The notes under the pieces were generated by a model. That model did not search any database and was not told where the DNA came from. It worked only from the letters and a program-made list of their open reading frames with translations. A stretch of 64,000 nt of DNA from Strongyloides papillosus (taxonomy: Eukaryota > Nematoda > Chromadorea > Rhabditida > Strongyloididae), in NCBI GenBank assembly GCA_005656395.1, contig SRSI01000033.1:124001-188000 (forward strand), read 5' to 3'. The position numbers and the translations under genes are program-made. How positions within the stretch are numbered: the first letter of the stretch is position 1; the number at the start of each line of letters is the position of its first letter. This document shows, one piece after another, positions 35,001 to 46,146 of the stretch.

Positions 35001-35980
35001 AGATGAACTTCTTATTAAAACAGAAATCAAATTTGATCATTAATGATAAACATCAATTGACTACCAAAGATGGTAAACTTATTTTATCACATACATTGGC
35101 CAATAAAGTTGCACTATTTTGTCATAAGAATCATGAGAGTTATTCCAATATCTTACAAAGAATGAATAAACGGTTTATAACCTACCAATTACCCTCACTG
35201 ATACAAAATATAATTCGTTCATGTTCAATATGTCAGATTACATATCAGAAACGTTCAAAGACGCATAATTGGAAAGAGTGTACAAAACCATTACAACGCG
35301 GTCATTTGGATATTGGGCACTGTTCTTTATATAAAAGTGATTTTTTTGTACTGAAAGATAGTTTTAGTAATTTTTTGTTCGCTGATTGGATTCCTAAACA
35401 AGACGCTAGTACAATTTGCAATAAACTACAAAGAATCTTCGAACTTACAGGTGCTTGGTCAGAACTGGTCTTGGATAATCAAACAAGTCTAGCTGGTAAT
35501 CATATGAGACAATTTCTCTCAAGTTTTGGAACAAAACACACATTAAGCATTGTCAAACAACACAACACCAACGGTGCGGCAAAACGTGCAATACGAAGTA
35601 TCAAAGATCAACTATACAAAGAAAAAACTCTTGGGAATGGTAAGGAAATGGCATTGAGAAATACCTTAACCAGATTACGATGCAATCCTTATAAAGATGG
35701 TACACCTTATACTAAATTCTACAATGATCCTGAACGACTACCAAACAAAACTTTAGAATTATCCTTAGACATAGGAACCAAAGAGGAAATTTTTTCTCCA
35801 CCATTGGATGGCTATTTTCAAAGGAAACCAGATATTAATAAACAATGGTCTAAAGCAAAAATTTTAAAGAAACTCTCAAAACACACATACTTAATTGAAG
35901 ATATTATTGATGGTACTCATCATATTAGAACAGATAAATGTACAAAAATCATACACAAACCTAGTGGAAAAACTTTTTAG
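32087..35980 (+). CDS. Gag-Pol polyprotein of the LTR element
   Basis: One uninterrupted frame of 1297 residues from the ATG whose A is the last LTR base; the frame is open from an earlier ATG at 32018 inside the LTR. Order: a Gag-like region to about residue 280 with a Lys-rich tail instead of a CCHC knuckle; aspartic protease ALIDTGATTS (Asp334); reverse transcriptase with LPLGLTVAPGEFQ and YIDD (635-638); RNase H with CTDAS (Asp789) and ITDHKPL; integrase with an HHCC-type zinc region (HKNH, CSICQ) and core Asp1075 and Asp1130. This order and the RNase H motifs fit Ty3/mdg4 (Metaviridae) elements. The third integrase catalytic residue, expected Glu at 1166 in the NGxAER context, is Lys (NGAAKR). 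Integration by this copy is therefore doubtful although the rest is intact. Confidence 0.93.
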   Translation: MEVPPSTTEWLQNGRLRKTKLAETIKDNMEVLKQTSTEFQNVFWFLTEQTFNAAKNMEDFKHEVDTSCSSLKSSNLNITSRIKELTNLNMFYDGDIREFISKVETICDTDEERLLITPSYLKGIAKSAWRSIPDKSDWQIVKEKLINAIDPSSGKKSSLELKNEIIKMTPRDKETGRYFLIRVQEKITLAQEELKKCWSCDEQAELLLQALQNTSYGNILTRKTKENDLDYAEIADAFLTLGRETYVKKKFSINENNFKKDPKRDFNKDFKKNKKGFKKPSYNKVNHITASSDEEELLSSSEINKIEHYICCLVGNTPIVEIFLHGITQKALIDTGATTSVLSVKLFNRLLDYSKNKNIKKFTYRPKCPVIIRNASGKEIKSFGIVSLKFGKTNKKSSKTDFIVADLAKDIDIIIGTNLIFSKNNKWILQALNNIQLSEKLTRTVNKISIFDKYPTIIASDDYNKPSEIIEPVALELNDQVIIKEKARPIPFAVKDKVNSMIKQMVNAGILEKSKSPYSNPALIINKDGKLRLVLDSRKLNSILKKNSIPLPRIQDTIYKMGSKSMFCCLDLAKGYLQVPLTQSSRQLTAFSIPGVGHYQFCSLPLGLTVAPGEFQARMEHIFRKQIDDGNVVIYIDDILIAGNSKQECEIILHEVLSILDKYQLKLNPSKCQLFQTRITYFGVELGNGTVKISEKNSNKFLNFSTPTTKKQLASFNGLFNYFRFYIPQAATLLKPLKDAENREKFQWLPNDELAFQKCKDAIRDAKILHSPNMATALSNKESFTLCTDASGDAIGSVLLQNHKVVGFYSRTLKRAERNYVALDLEALAILSSLKHFKVLLYGLPITIITDHKPLTSLLTKKDLSARLTRWMIQLQAFQLNIVYSPGKENYVADCLSRCIQPEPISPQDDVEEFPEEHIIAIETTTAMLNEPWTNLPNRMEWSAFQKSDNKLNQLMKAIKNDEWSISTSSPEMNFLLKQKSNLIINDKHQLTTKDGKLILSHTLANKVALFCHKNHESYSNILQRMNKRFITYQLPSLIQNIIRSCSICQITYQKRSKTHNWKECTKPLQRGHLDIGHCSLYKSDFFVLKDSFSNFLFADWIPKQDASTICNKLQRIFELTGAWSELVLDNQTSLAGNHMRQFLSSFGTKHTLSIVKQHNTNGAAKRAIRSIKDQLYKEKTLGNGKEMALRNTLTRLRCNPYKDGTPYTKFYNDPERLPNKTLELSLDIGTKEEIFSPPLDGYFQRKPDINKQWSKAKILKKLSKHTYLIEDIIDGTHHIRTDKCTKIIHKPSGKTF

Positions 35981-36002
35981 TGTTACAAAAAAGTAGCGGG
36001 GA

Positions 36003-36147
36003 TGTTATATTGAAATTTAAAGATAATTTAAATATTAAATATATTATATATTGTACGTGTTTTGAGATAATAAATGAATGACTCGTTCATCCACATTCAC
36101 ATATTTAATTAATACTTGGAGGGACCTTCTCGGCCTCCAAGATAACA
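36003..36147 (+). repeat. 3' LTR, 145 bp
   Basis: Near-identical partner of the 5' LTR, followed by ATAAT (36148-36152), the second copy of the target duplication. Confidence 0.93.
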
Positions 36148-36315
36148 ATAATAATCTTTGAAAGAATAAATTATTAACGTAAAATTGATATCAAGCTACT
36201 TCTAATAAGAAAAATTAGTTAAAATTAACCAATTTTTAACAAATAGCGAATATATTCCATACTTTGCAGTGAAATTAATTAAAATTTATGATAATATGAG
36301 TAAATATAACAAATA

Positions 36316-37508
36316 CACACACAGCTCTGACACTGAAAAACAATTCGATTTTCGGGCAGTACCTTTAGACAAAGAGAAAGAAATTTATTTTTGTCTACAG
36401 TTGTCATCGAAAACTATTGGTGTTTCGCGAATATTTTCTTGATAGGTTTAAAGTCATATGCATCTTTCCTGTTAAAAAATTTAAATTATTAATAGTAAAA
36501 TTATAAAATAGGCAGTAACGTAATGTGACATAAATTAGAATTTTTTCACTGTATAGCCAAGATAAACTAATAAATATTTATATTTTAGTAATTTTTGAGG
36601 TAGTTAATGAAAGTATTTTTATTGCTTTAGTAGACTAAGAAGATCACTATCAAAGACGTGTAACATTACTAAATAATTTCAAATAGTGTTATCATTATTT
36701 GAATACTTCAATTTTATTAATTTAAAAAAAATTAACTGTACATTCTATTTTTTAGAAATTTTATACACAAATTAAAATTGTAGACAATAATAAGATTGGT
36801 CAATTTACAGAATTTACTCATTTATTCGGATTTGTTTAAGAAATCTTATATTATTTTTGTAAATAAAATTTTTTTTTAAAGGTACGGTACTTTTATATTA
36901 CTTATTATTATTTCACATATTTTTTTAGCATAACTATTATCACATAAAAACGTTACTACGAATTTTTTAAATTTTTTATATATTTAATTTTATTTTCATA
37001 CTTTTAACTTTTAGAAATACGACAGTTATGCATTCAATATAATGCAATTTTATTACTGCTTTTTATTAAAAAGTATATATATTTAAAAAAAAATGGCGCT
37101 TCCGTTTTTTCAACAAGTAATTTAACATTTCTAATTGCCTTTATAGTTTACAACTTTGCCTAAAATCAAGATTCAACAAAACTACTTGAAACTGAAAGTA
37201 TTCAATTTATTAGTTACAAAAGGACTATAATATATCGTATTTGTATGTCAATAAGATAAAGTTGTTAGTGCCTAGAAATCCGAAGATAATTCTAATTTTT
37301 ATAAACACACATGATATTATATAAGGTTGATGGAAAGGCAATTTTCCTACAACAAAAATATGTGCAAAAATTATTCATGTCAATCGAACTTTCGTGGGAC
37401 ACCATTAGTTTTTTATGACAAATGTAGACAAAAATAAATTTCTTTCTCTTTGTCTAAAGATACACTGCCTGAAAAACAATTCGTTTTTCAGTGTCAGAGC
37501 TGTGTGTG
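36316..37508. mobile_element. non-autonomous TIR element, 1.2 kb, CACACACAGCTCTGACACTG ends
   Basis: Terminal inverted repeats of about 115 bp start CACACACAGCTCTGACACTG at 36316 and end in the reverse at 37508. They share the long block TTTAGACAAAGAGAAAGAAA and then TTTATTTTTGTCTAC. TA flanks both ends. Each TIR contains a small palindrome (CTGAAAAAC paired with GTTTTTCAG in the right copy). The core is AT-rich and non-coding. Confidence 0.87.
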
Positions 37509-37624
37509 TATTTTTATAAATTAAAAAATGTACATAATTAAATATATATTACATATAAGGGCTTCCATTATATAAATGGAATTTTGCCTAAAACGTGCTT
37601 ACGCGTCATCTATTAGAAAAAGAA

Positions 37625-38916
37625 TTAATGTGTTCTAAATCGCATTAATCTTCTAGCTGGAAGTTTCATTTGCTGGTATTCCATTGATCTTATAAGTAAA
37701 TTTACATAATTTCCTACATGCTCACTTCTGTAGTAAATTATTACGTGCTCATTAAAAGATATAATCAATTTACTGCCATTATTACCACAAAATAATGCTC
37801 CTGTGACAGATTTATCAACTTGATAATTTATTTCAAGTGAACTTTTAAAAAAACATTTTGTACGGCCATGTGGAAACATATTTATAGATGCAAGCTTTAT
37901 AACTATTTGTCTACCCGGCACAGTTTTCAAATGGATAAAGCACTTTTTTTTACCTTTAAAATTAATTCTCGTTGTTTTATTTGCTACCGTAATCAGCGGT
38001 TTTCTACATCCTCTCCGTTGTTTTGCGATTTCTTGGCAAAAAGATCCAGCAAATCCCTCCGGGCAAATACATTGCTCGCAGGCTTGGGGGTTTTGGTATC
38101 CTTGATTACTACACTCAATTGAATTCTGACAGACGTCAGAGCAGTAGTGATAATTTAATGTTTTAATGTCAATAAAAGAAAGCTTTTCCGATTGACCAAT
38201 TGTTCTATCATAATTTGGATCAGTTGTAATAAATGTTTTTCTATTATTTATACTGTATGAATAACTTCCATAGTGCATTATAGACCCATAATCGAAATTT
38301 AAAAAGTATGTGTTAGAATCTCTATAGTTAACCTTTAAGCAATTTCTTATACCACCTTCATCCATGTTTTGATGGCGTATTTGTAAATATATATCTCTAT
38401 CAAGTCGGCATTGTTCATGAAATAATCCTAGTGCATGCAATGTTTCATGTATTATTCCACCAATATGTTCACAATGTCTTCCAAGTTCTATTCCTTGCCA
38501 ATTCTGAGTAACAAATTTCCCTACAAAACTTTCACACTGTCCTGTATAAATATAAAGTATTCCCGGACTTCCTTTAGGAAGGTCTGAACGTTTTTGGAAT
38601 TTAATGCATGTTTCTTTTGAAATTGCATTTAATGCAAGATCTATCTTAAAAGGATTTACAGGTTCTGTGACACCGTAGTATATTGGCATTTGCCACTTAA
38701 ATAAAACTCCTCCCTTTATTTTCCTTTTTTCTCTATTATAAATTTCTAAAAAACTATGATTATTTGTTATGCTTATTAGATCTTTCTCATTATAGGTGTT
38801 ACTTGAATCAATTGTGAAAGGCTAAAAAATTCTTGTTGCAGAAGATGTATTTCGTATAGACTTACAAAAATTAATTCAATTATCAATAAGAATAAAATAT
38901 TTTTATGGCCCGTCAT
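37625..38916 (-). CDS. astacin metalloprotease A3 (astacin-EGF-CUB)
   Basis: Predicted CDS complement(join(37625..38821, 38866..38916)), 415 residues; the intron is 44 nt. Exon 1 is a signal peptide (MTGHKNILFLLIIELIF). A propeptide of about 50 residues ends at REKRK. The astacin domain holds HETLHALGLFHEQCR (first His about residue 142) and the Met-turn SIMHY. The EGF-like module is CICPEGFAGSFC; the CUB domain ends in a basic tail (ARRLMRFRTH). It is intact, in contrast to its close partner A2: over about 680 bp the two are almost identical in DNA, while their 5' parts differ. The retrotransposon and a TIR element lie directly downstream. Confidence 0.92.
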
Positions 38917-39318
38917 TCTCTGGTATAGTTAGCTATTTGATATATGATTAATCGAATCTAAAATTATTTTATTTAACAAAAAACCTTATTTCAAATCTTT
39001 TATAAGTTTTTAACTTCCATTGTGTAAATATAAACTATAAAAAACAACTATTAACTTTTCCAATGCATATTTTATTAATAACTGTTTGTTTAAATGAATT
39101 GATTTTGTTTTTATTTTTGCATAAAGTGCAATAACTACAACACTTTTAGAAATAGATAGTTGTCTTGATTATTATGAATACAGATTCAAACAAAAAATGA
39201 ATTAAGAGGAAAAGTATGTTAAGATGCAAAAATCTGACAGATGAACTATCTCAGCAATAGGAAACATTCTAAAATATATGAAAAAGATATTTATAAAATT
39301 ACCACAACTAATTTCAAA

Positions 39319-39395
39319 GTTTTTTTCAAAGATTAGAAATTAAAAATGATTGTAATCAATTAAAATGTGTAAATTTTACTTTAATTTTTATTTAT
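39319..39395 (+). pseudogene. fossil 3' end of a GT14 gene, left end of the A4 unit
   Basis: CAAAGATTAGAAATTAAAAA continuing TGATTGTAATCAATTAAAAT matches the GT-E last-exon end, followed by TTTTTATTTAT as in the GT-E 3' flank. Non-coding. Confidence 0.75.
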
Positions 39396-39823
39396 CTATG
39401 TACTTTGATGTTATAGAAAAATTAATCTTTTAATTATAAATTAAAAAATGATTGTAGATTACTTCAAATATTTCCTTTCTTTTTTAGAAAATATACTATA
39501 AAAATGCATCCTGATTGTTATTGTTTTATTTATTAATTTTTTTCAATTTAGTGATTTTTGTTACTGTATATCAATGATATAATTAATATTTTAGACAATT
39601 TTAATTTTTAAAAAAGTTTATTCTAGTAAAATTAATAAAATTTAAGCTTCTAAACAATCAAATACTTGAAGAAAATTTGATGACTGTAGAAGAAATCAAG
39701 ATTAATTCTCTATTTTTCCAAGATGTCATTTATTTCCACAATGTCTTTAAAACTTGTGTTAAAATGTGTTTTTTATTTTTTTACAATTAATATATGTTAA
39801 ATTGTTTTAAATTTCTTTAATCT

Positions 39824-41098
39824 TTACTCTATAACTTGAAATTGTCTTTTTCGTTGTTTAATCGATTTTGCAATTAAATGAGCGAAATTTCCACTACCTT
39901 GGCTTCTATAGTAAACTATAACATGCTCATTATAAGATATCATCAATCTATTATGATCTTCTGCACAGAATCTTGCTCCTGAAACAGACTTATCAACTTG
40001 GTAATTAATTTCAAGTGAATTATTAAATGAGCAAAACCGATAATTAATAGGGTGCATATGTAACTTTACAAGTTTAATAATTATTTCTCTTCCTTTTACA
40101 GTTTTTAAATGAATAAAACAATTTCTTTTGCTTTTAAAATTAATATTTATTACTTTATCTGCTACCCAAATCACTGCCTTTCTACATCCTCTTCGTTGTC
40201 TTGCAACCTCTTCACAATGTGTACCGCCAAAACCCTCCGGGCACCTGCATGCAAGGCAATTTTTAGAATCTTGAAATCCTTGATTACTACATGGGATTTT
40301 ATGGGGGCATACATCAGAACAATAATGATAATTTAATGTTTTAATGTCAATAAAAGAAAGTCTTTCTGTTTGCCCGTAAGTTTTAAAATAATGTGGATCA
40401 TGTGCAACCAATGTTCTTTTATCATTTTTACTAAATGCATAAGTTCCATAATGCATTATAGATCCAAGATCGTAATTCAAATTATATGTCTGATAATCTG
40501 CAAAACCAACTTTATAACAATTTCTTAAACCATTTTCATCCATGTTAGATTGGCGTAGTTTTATATGTTCATCCCTATCAAATCGGCATTGTTCGTGAAA
40601 TAATCCTAATGCGTGTAGTGTTTAATGTATTATTCCACCAGGATATTCGCAATGTCTTCCAATTTCTATTCCCTGCCAACCGTAATTAACTAATTTTCCA
40701 ATAAAACTTTCACACTGTCCAGTAAAAGTATAAAGTATTCCCGGAGTTACATAATTAAGAAATGAACGCTTTGTAAAATTAATACATGTTTCTTTTGAAA
40801 TTGCTTGCAATGCTGTATCTACTGTGAAAGAATTCACGGGTTCAATGACAGTGTAGGGGATAGGCATTCTCCACTTATAGGAAATATCTCTTCTAATTTT
40901 TCTTTTTTTTCTATTATTAGTTTCTAAAGTATTTAAATCATTTATTTCCTTTCTTATATCTTCGTTACTATCAATACTAAGTGAATTAATCTTATAAGTC
41001 TAAAATAGTTTGTTTTACAACCGATTTGCATTACATATACTTACAGAAACATAGATTAATTTTAATATCAATAAAGATATAATTATTTTACACCTCAT
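39824..41098 (-). pseudogene. astacin A4, stop codon at the catalytic glutamate
   Basis: The layout is exon 1 at 41098..41045 (signal peptide MRCKIIISLLILKLIYVS), a 45-nt intron, and exon 2 at 40999..39824. The frame is fully open apart from one TAA at 40624..40622. It stands where all paralogues have GAA for the catalytic Glu of HETLH: the text reads GGIIH, stop, TLHALGLFHEQCR. Met-turn SIMHY, the EGF-like module (CRCPEGFGGTHC) and a complete CUB domain continue in frame. The predicted product without readthrough would be about 143 residues: propeptide and the N-terminal half of the protease domain. One substitution (G to T) explains it, and the absence of other lesions makes it recent, unless it is a sequencing error. 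Confidence 0.9.
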
Positions 41099-44000
41099 TT
41101 TTTTATCAGAATAGTTAACTAGCTTTATAAGAATAATAAAACTAAACATTACTTTATTTATACACTAAAAAATGGAAACAATCAATTCGATATATGCAGA
41201 ATTGTTCTCCGATGTAATGTTAATAAAAATAAAATATTAATTTCTTTTTATTAACAAATGATATTGAATTAAAATTTTTTTAGTGAGATAAAGTTAAAAA
41301 ATTAATAAAATATTACTACAAATGTTAGGTTACATAAAAATAAAATATCGTTAATTATAAATCCACATAACTTTATTTGTTATTGTTTGTGAACTTTTCA
41401 GAAAATATATGAGATATTTTTAAAAACAACAGTAAACTCTGTTTAAGAAAGAGACAGAAAAAGGATGATATTGTGACTGGAAAGGACTATAAGTAACCTA
41501 GAAAGTCGTGGACAATATCATTATATTATTTAAAACATGTACTAATCAATTCATTTTAGAATCACCAAATAAAGATCAGGAGTTTTACAGGTTGGAATTT
41601 AGAAGATATTAAAGAAGATTCTAAGGTAATTAACTAATTATTGTTCTTATTATTTTATTGTTATTAAAAATCGATAAGACCAATAAAAATATCTTATTCA
41701 AATATGTAAATTGTTTAAACTGTATGGAAAGCTAAAACGACTTACAGAATTTTATCATAGTTTTGTGTATTTTTTAATAAAAATGTGTATACATTTCTTA
41801 GAAAATAATATATATTTTATTTATATAATGTCAACACAATGAACAATAAATGAATTCGTAGTCAAAATGACAGAAAGTTACATTAATACCCATGGTTGCA
41901 CAATTACAGTCAAAACGACAGTTTTAAGTTCTGAGTGTAAAAAGTAAATTAAGAAGTATCAATTATGATTTTAATTTAGTGAAAGAAAGTTTCAGAAGGT
42001 TCCTTAGAAGAATATATGAGAGAAGACAAATTTTAAAGAAGAAAATCTAACTAAATGTACTTTAAGGTGTCAGTTGCTGTTATCTCTTTGTTGGTTATGT
42101 TATTGTCTTTGTTGAAGTCTTGTAGGCATTCTTTTTTAAGGGAATTATTTTTTTCTGTCCAAATTTTAAATAAAGTCCATTTTTTATTAGATCTTATTTC
42201 TATTGTAATTTTACAACTGTAATTAATTTAATTTCTCTTAAGTTCTAGAATTTTCTATCTATCATGTTCCACAATAACTCGCACTTTAATGTGCCAAGTT
42301 ATATGATAACTAGAACTCTGAGCTAATGATATAATACACAATGCTTCTAACGCATTCCATATATGTTTAAACCGAATGAAAAAAGTTTAGTTATCTAAAA
42401 GAACTATTGGAATTCCAAGAGTAATTAATCTTTACTTATCGTGACAATTCTTAATTTAGTTGTTTCGGGTATCTGCTCAAAGATCTCAATATTTTTTCGA
42501 ATAATCTATCATAATCTACTTATTACAAAAAGTGAATTTTCTTTTTTCTACCTGACGATGTTTTTACAGATATAAACTACTTTTAATTCCTCAGTTTAAT
42601 TCTTGCTCACCGTTGAAAACTTATCATACTTTCACCTACTCAGCAACTACTAAGAAGCTTGCATGAATTATCACCTTCTAGTGATTTAAACTATGTTTTG
42701 ACAGAATTTTCTCTTCGACTTTTATCCCTCAATAAAAAGCCCTCTTAACTATCATTTTGACTTTATTCACTTCCACTTAATTTCTATTGCTAGTGTTAAC
42801 TATTTTCTTATTTTATTTGATAACTTCTTCTTTATTATCAAATACAAATATTCATGCGCATTTATTGGCCATGAGATATGTTTTTAACTTACCGTTAAAA
42901 AATCAGCCATTTTTTAAATTACTATTGGCAACCATATCTCGACAAAATCTTGCTAATTTATAGTGTAGATTAAATAAAATTACTTAAAAAAATAATTTTC
43001 TTAATAACAAACTTTAGCCATTTCTATGACGACCAATTATTACTAAATAATGATTGAAAATTTTTAATAAATTGTCTTTTTATATTTTTCCCTTCTATCT
43101 ACTCAATTAAGAAAAAATTTAGATGATCCAAGAAGTTTCTGGAAGTTTCTAAAAACTTCTGTTTTTTACTATTTTCATTGATCATGTATATAGTGAAATA
43201 AAAAAATATTAATATTTTTTAGCTGTATTCAAGATTAATTAAACAATAAACACAAAATCTCATTATTTTGTTTTGATCGACCATCCTCTAACAGTATAAA
43301 TTGCATAAAAATTCGAAATGATTATTTAGTTAAAGCTATAAAAATAGTATATGTCAGCCATCAGCTCCATCAGCTTCTGGCTCGTGGTCATATTGAAAAT
43401 AAATTTATATTTTATTAAATATTAATAAGACAATTATTTTACAATTTTAACGATATATATATTAATTGTTTATATTAAAATTTATATGTTATGTAAATTT
43501 TTATAGGTAGTTGATATAATGCGTCAACTGCCGACAGTATACACGTTGTTTAATAAAAAATATGGTTGAGTTCTATGCAATAATGATATGTGTAACTTTT
43601 GAAAAGTGCAAGTATGTATTTCATATCAGAATGGGTCGTTAACATTACATAAAATTTATGGTAGAGTTTATATAAAAATACATAAAACATAATTTCATAT
43701 TATTATAAATTTTTTACGTAAAAAAATATTATATACGATATTTTTTTAAAACCAGATAAAAATTTAACAATGATTTGTATTAACAGCTTCAAAAATAAAT
43801 GAACTAGATGGTTTTGGATGAACTTTCTTAAACCTGACAGAGCAGCCGGTAGATTCTTTTAATTTTTCTTATTTTTTCTCAGCATTTTTTTTGCAAAGCT
43901 TATAGATGAAATTCTTTTTGTTTGTGTAATGATGCAATTAAATACTCTGCCACGATTTATTCTAATATAAAGGTTAAGAAAATTTTGGTCAATTTGCGTG

Positions 44001-44489
44001 CTTTTACCAGATTTTGTACTTGACTTAATTAGTAATATTCTAGATTTCTCTACAGACTGTATAATATCATTTTTTTCTCATATACTGGTAAACCATACCT
44101 TTTTATTTCTCTTCTTTGTTGACCTTCAATCTCGTTTAGTATTCTGAGCATGAGCTTTTTTAACAGGATCGGCAAAATTATTTTTGTAATTCACTTCAAA
44201 TGCTCATACCCAGAATCATCTACTTTCGAGTATCTTTGTCACATATCAAAAATTATAAGAATACACTTACCTACTCTTCGTTTAAGTACTTTTAATAGAG
44301 TTGAGGAAATTCTATCGTTCATTAGCTCTACAAAGCATTGTTTGGTCTTTCTGGATATTGTACTAAAGTACAGGGTAACCAGTGAAGGGTTTTGTATGAA
44401 ATGTAATTTGTACATATTATTACAAAAAAATAAATTTTAATCATTAAAAATATTAATTGTAAAAGTAAATAAATCAATAAATTTTTGTA
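41099..44489. other. 3.4-kb intergenic region, no confident gene
   Basis: AT-rich. A possible exon-like open stretch lies at 41560-41624 before GTAATT, and GTCAAAATGACAG and GTCAAAACGACAG occur at 41861 and 41912. On the - strand a protein-like segment from about 44152 down to 44050 (LMLRILNEIEGQQRREIKRY) runs into a stop. None reaches the level of a gene call. Confidence 0.4.
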
Positions 44490-45190
44490 CACACAAAACC
44501 AAAACATATCGCCATTTTTCGTGCAGTTTTAATTAAACCAACATCAGCAGTTTGATATAAGCAACATTTTGCATTTTAGTAGAAACTGCATAATGTCATT
44601 TATGTTAAAAAAATTGATGTGTGGTTTAGGTAAAAATGAGGTATGTTGTTTTGCATATAATGTATCATACATTATTTACAAAACTTCTATGATAAAACTG
44701 CATGATGTCATTTTATATAATTTTGTAATAATTATTAATTTTAAAAAAATTTATTTACAATATAAATATTAAAAGTTTTAAAGTTAAAAATTGTATTTGA
44801 CTTAAATAGTAATAATAATTAAAAAATCTATAAAAAATAATACGATTAAATCATAAGAATATATTTGTATTATCAACCGGTACATTAAAAATTAATACAA
44901 TTAAGTCATAAAAAAGGTTTTTTATTAACCTGTTTATCATCCAATATCTATTTTTCCTGGTCTTCCTGTTCTTCTTTATCTATAATATCAAAATATCAAC
45001 CGATCTTGAGGAAACTTTTAACAATGAAATAATATATATTATGAATAATCTTAGTATAACAAGAAATAGTGGTCAAAAGAAGAATAGAAAAGTACAATAA
45101 CAGAATGTAAGGCATTATTTGAAAAGATTTGTATCTTAGAACAAGGTGTATTACATTTTTCAGGTATTTTAAATAGTTATTTTTAATATA

Positions 45191-46086
45191 CAGTTTGTCT
45201 AAAAAGTAACATGAAATGTTTGAATAGAAATAACTCTCTTTAAAGTGAACGTATTTTAATAGTATTATATTCATTTGAAAGCCTAACTTCTAACATAAAA
45301 AACGCTTTAAACAGATTTTAAAATTATAAGTTTAAAATGAAGTTATGACAATTTTTGTGACTTCCGTTTTTTTCATGATTTTTAAGATTTTTATGTTCTT
45401 CAAAACGACATAACTTTCAGAAGACTTGCTATTTTTACTAGACATTTATATGTATATGATAGCCTAAATTTTTTTCTACAAAATAGTTTAAATTTCCTTT
45501 ATCATTTATTTATATTATTTGATGATATGAATAATTTTATAAGAAACATTTTTTAAACAATTCTCTAACTAATAAATATAGGTATAAAAAAATATTTATA
45601 TTTATGATAATAAAGAGCAACAAATATTTAATTGAATAAAATTTTGTTAATTAGCGATAGTAGCTGTATATTTTTAGTTTGTTATAAAAATAGTAAAAAA
45701 ATAGAAAATTTTCTCACTATGGAAAAGTAAAAGATATTTTATGTTTCATAACTTTTCATAAAATAGATATAAAATAATGATTCTTAAATCGTTTTGTGAA
45801 AAAAGAAGTTGAGCCATCAGATGCATATAAAATTTTAAAAAATATTAATTTTTCAAAAGGTTACGTCATTTTAAAAAAGTTTAAAAATCCTAAAAATTAT
45901 GAAAAAGAACGGATGTCACAAAAATGGTCATAACTACATTTTAAACTAATATTTCTAAAATCTGTTTGAAGCGTTTTTTAAGTTAGAAGTTAGGCTTTCA
46001 AATGGATATGATACTAAAAAAAACAAAATTACATTAAAGAGAGTTATTTTTATTTAAACCTTTCATGTTGCATTTTGGACACCTTG
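45191..46086. mobile_element. foldback DNA element nested in the 3.2-kb element
   Basis: The left end CAGTTTGTCTAAAAAGTAAC continues ATGAAATG; the right end reversed is CAAGGTGTCCAAAATGCAAC continuing ATGAAAGG; TA flanks both ends. The inner pairing is long: AATAACTCTCTTTAA, GAAAGCCTAACTTCTAAC and GTCATAACT stretches recur in reverse across the centre near 45639. There is no coding capacity. Confidence 0.83.
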
Positions 46087-46146
46087 TATATTTTTAAAGA
46101 CAAAACGACATAGATTTGAAGAATTATCTTTTTAAGAATACTGGAA

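Larger units (their letters stand above)
31943..36147 (+). mobile_element. complete Ty3-type LTR retrotransposon, 4.2 kb
   Basis: Two 145-bp LTRs, a 5-bp duplication (ATAAT at 31938-31942 and 36148-36152), one gag-pol ORF, and a purine-rich tract (GTAGCGGGGA) directly before the 3' LTR. The near-identical LTRs indicate a recent insertion. It landed in the spacer between A2 and A3. Confidence 0.95.

Noticed and set aside
40622..40624. Programmed recoding of the A4 stop
   Set aside because: The codon is TAA, not TGA, so selenocysteine is unlikely, and no special downstream structure is apparent. A simple nonsense change is enough.
44996..45274. ORF across the left edge of the nested foldback element
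   Set aside because: It crosses a transposon boundary and has the composition expected from AT-rich DNA.
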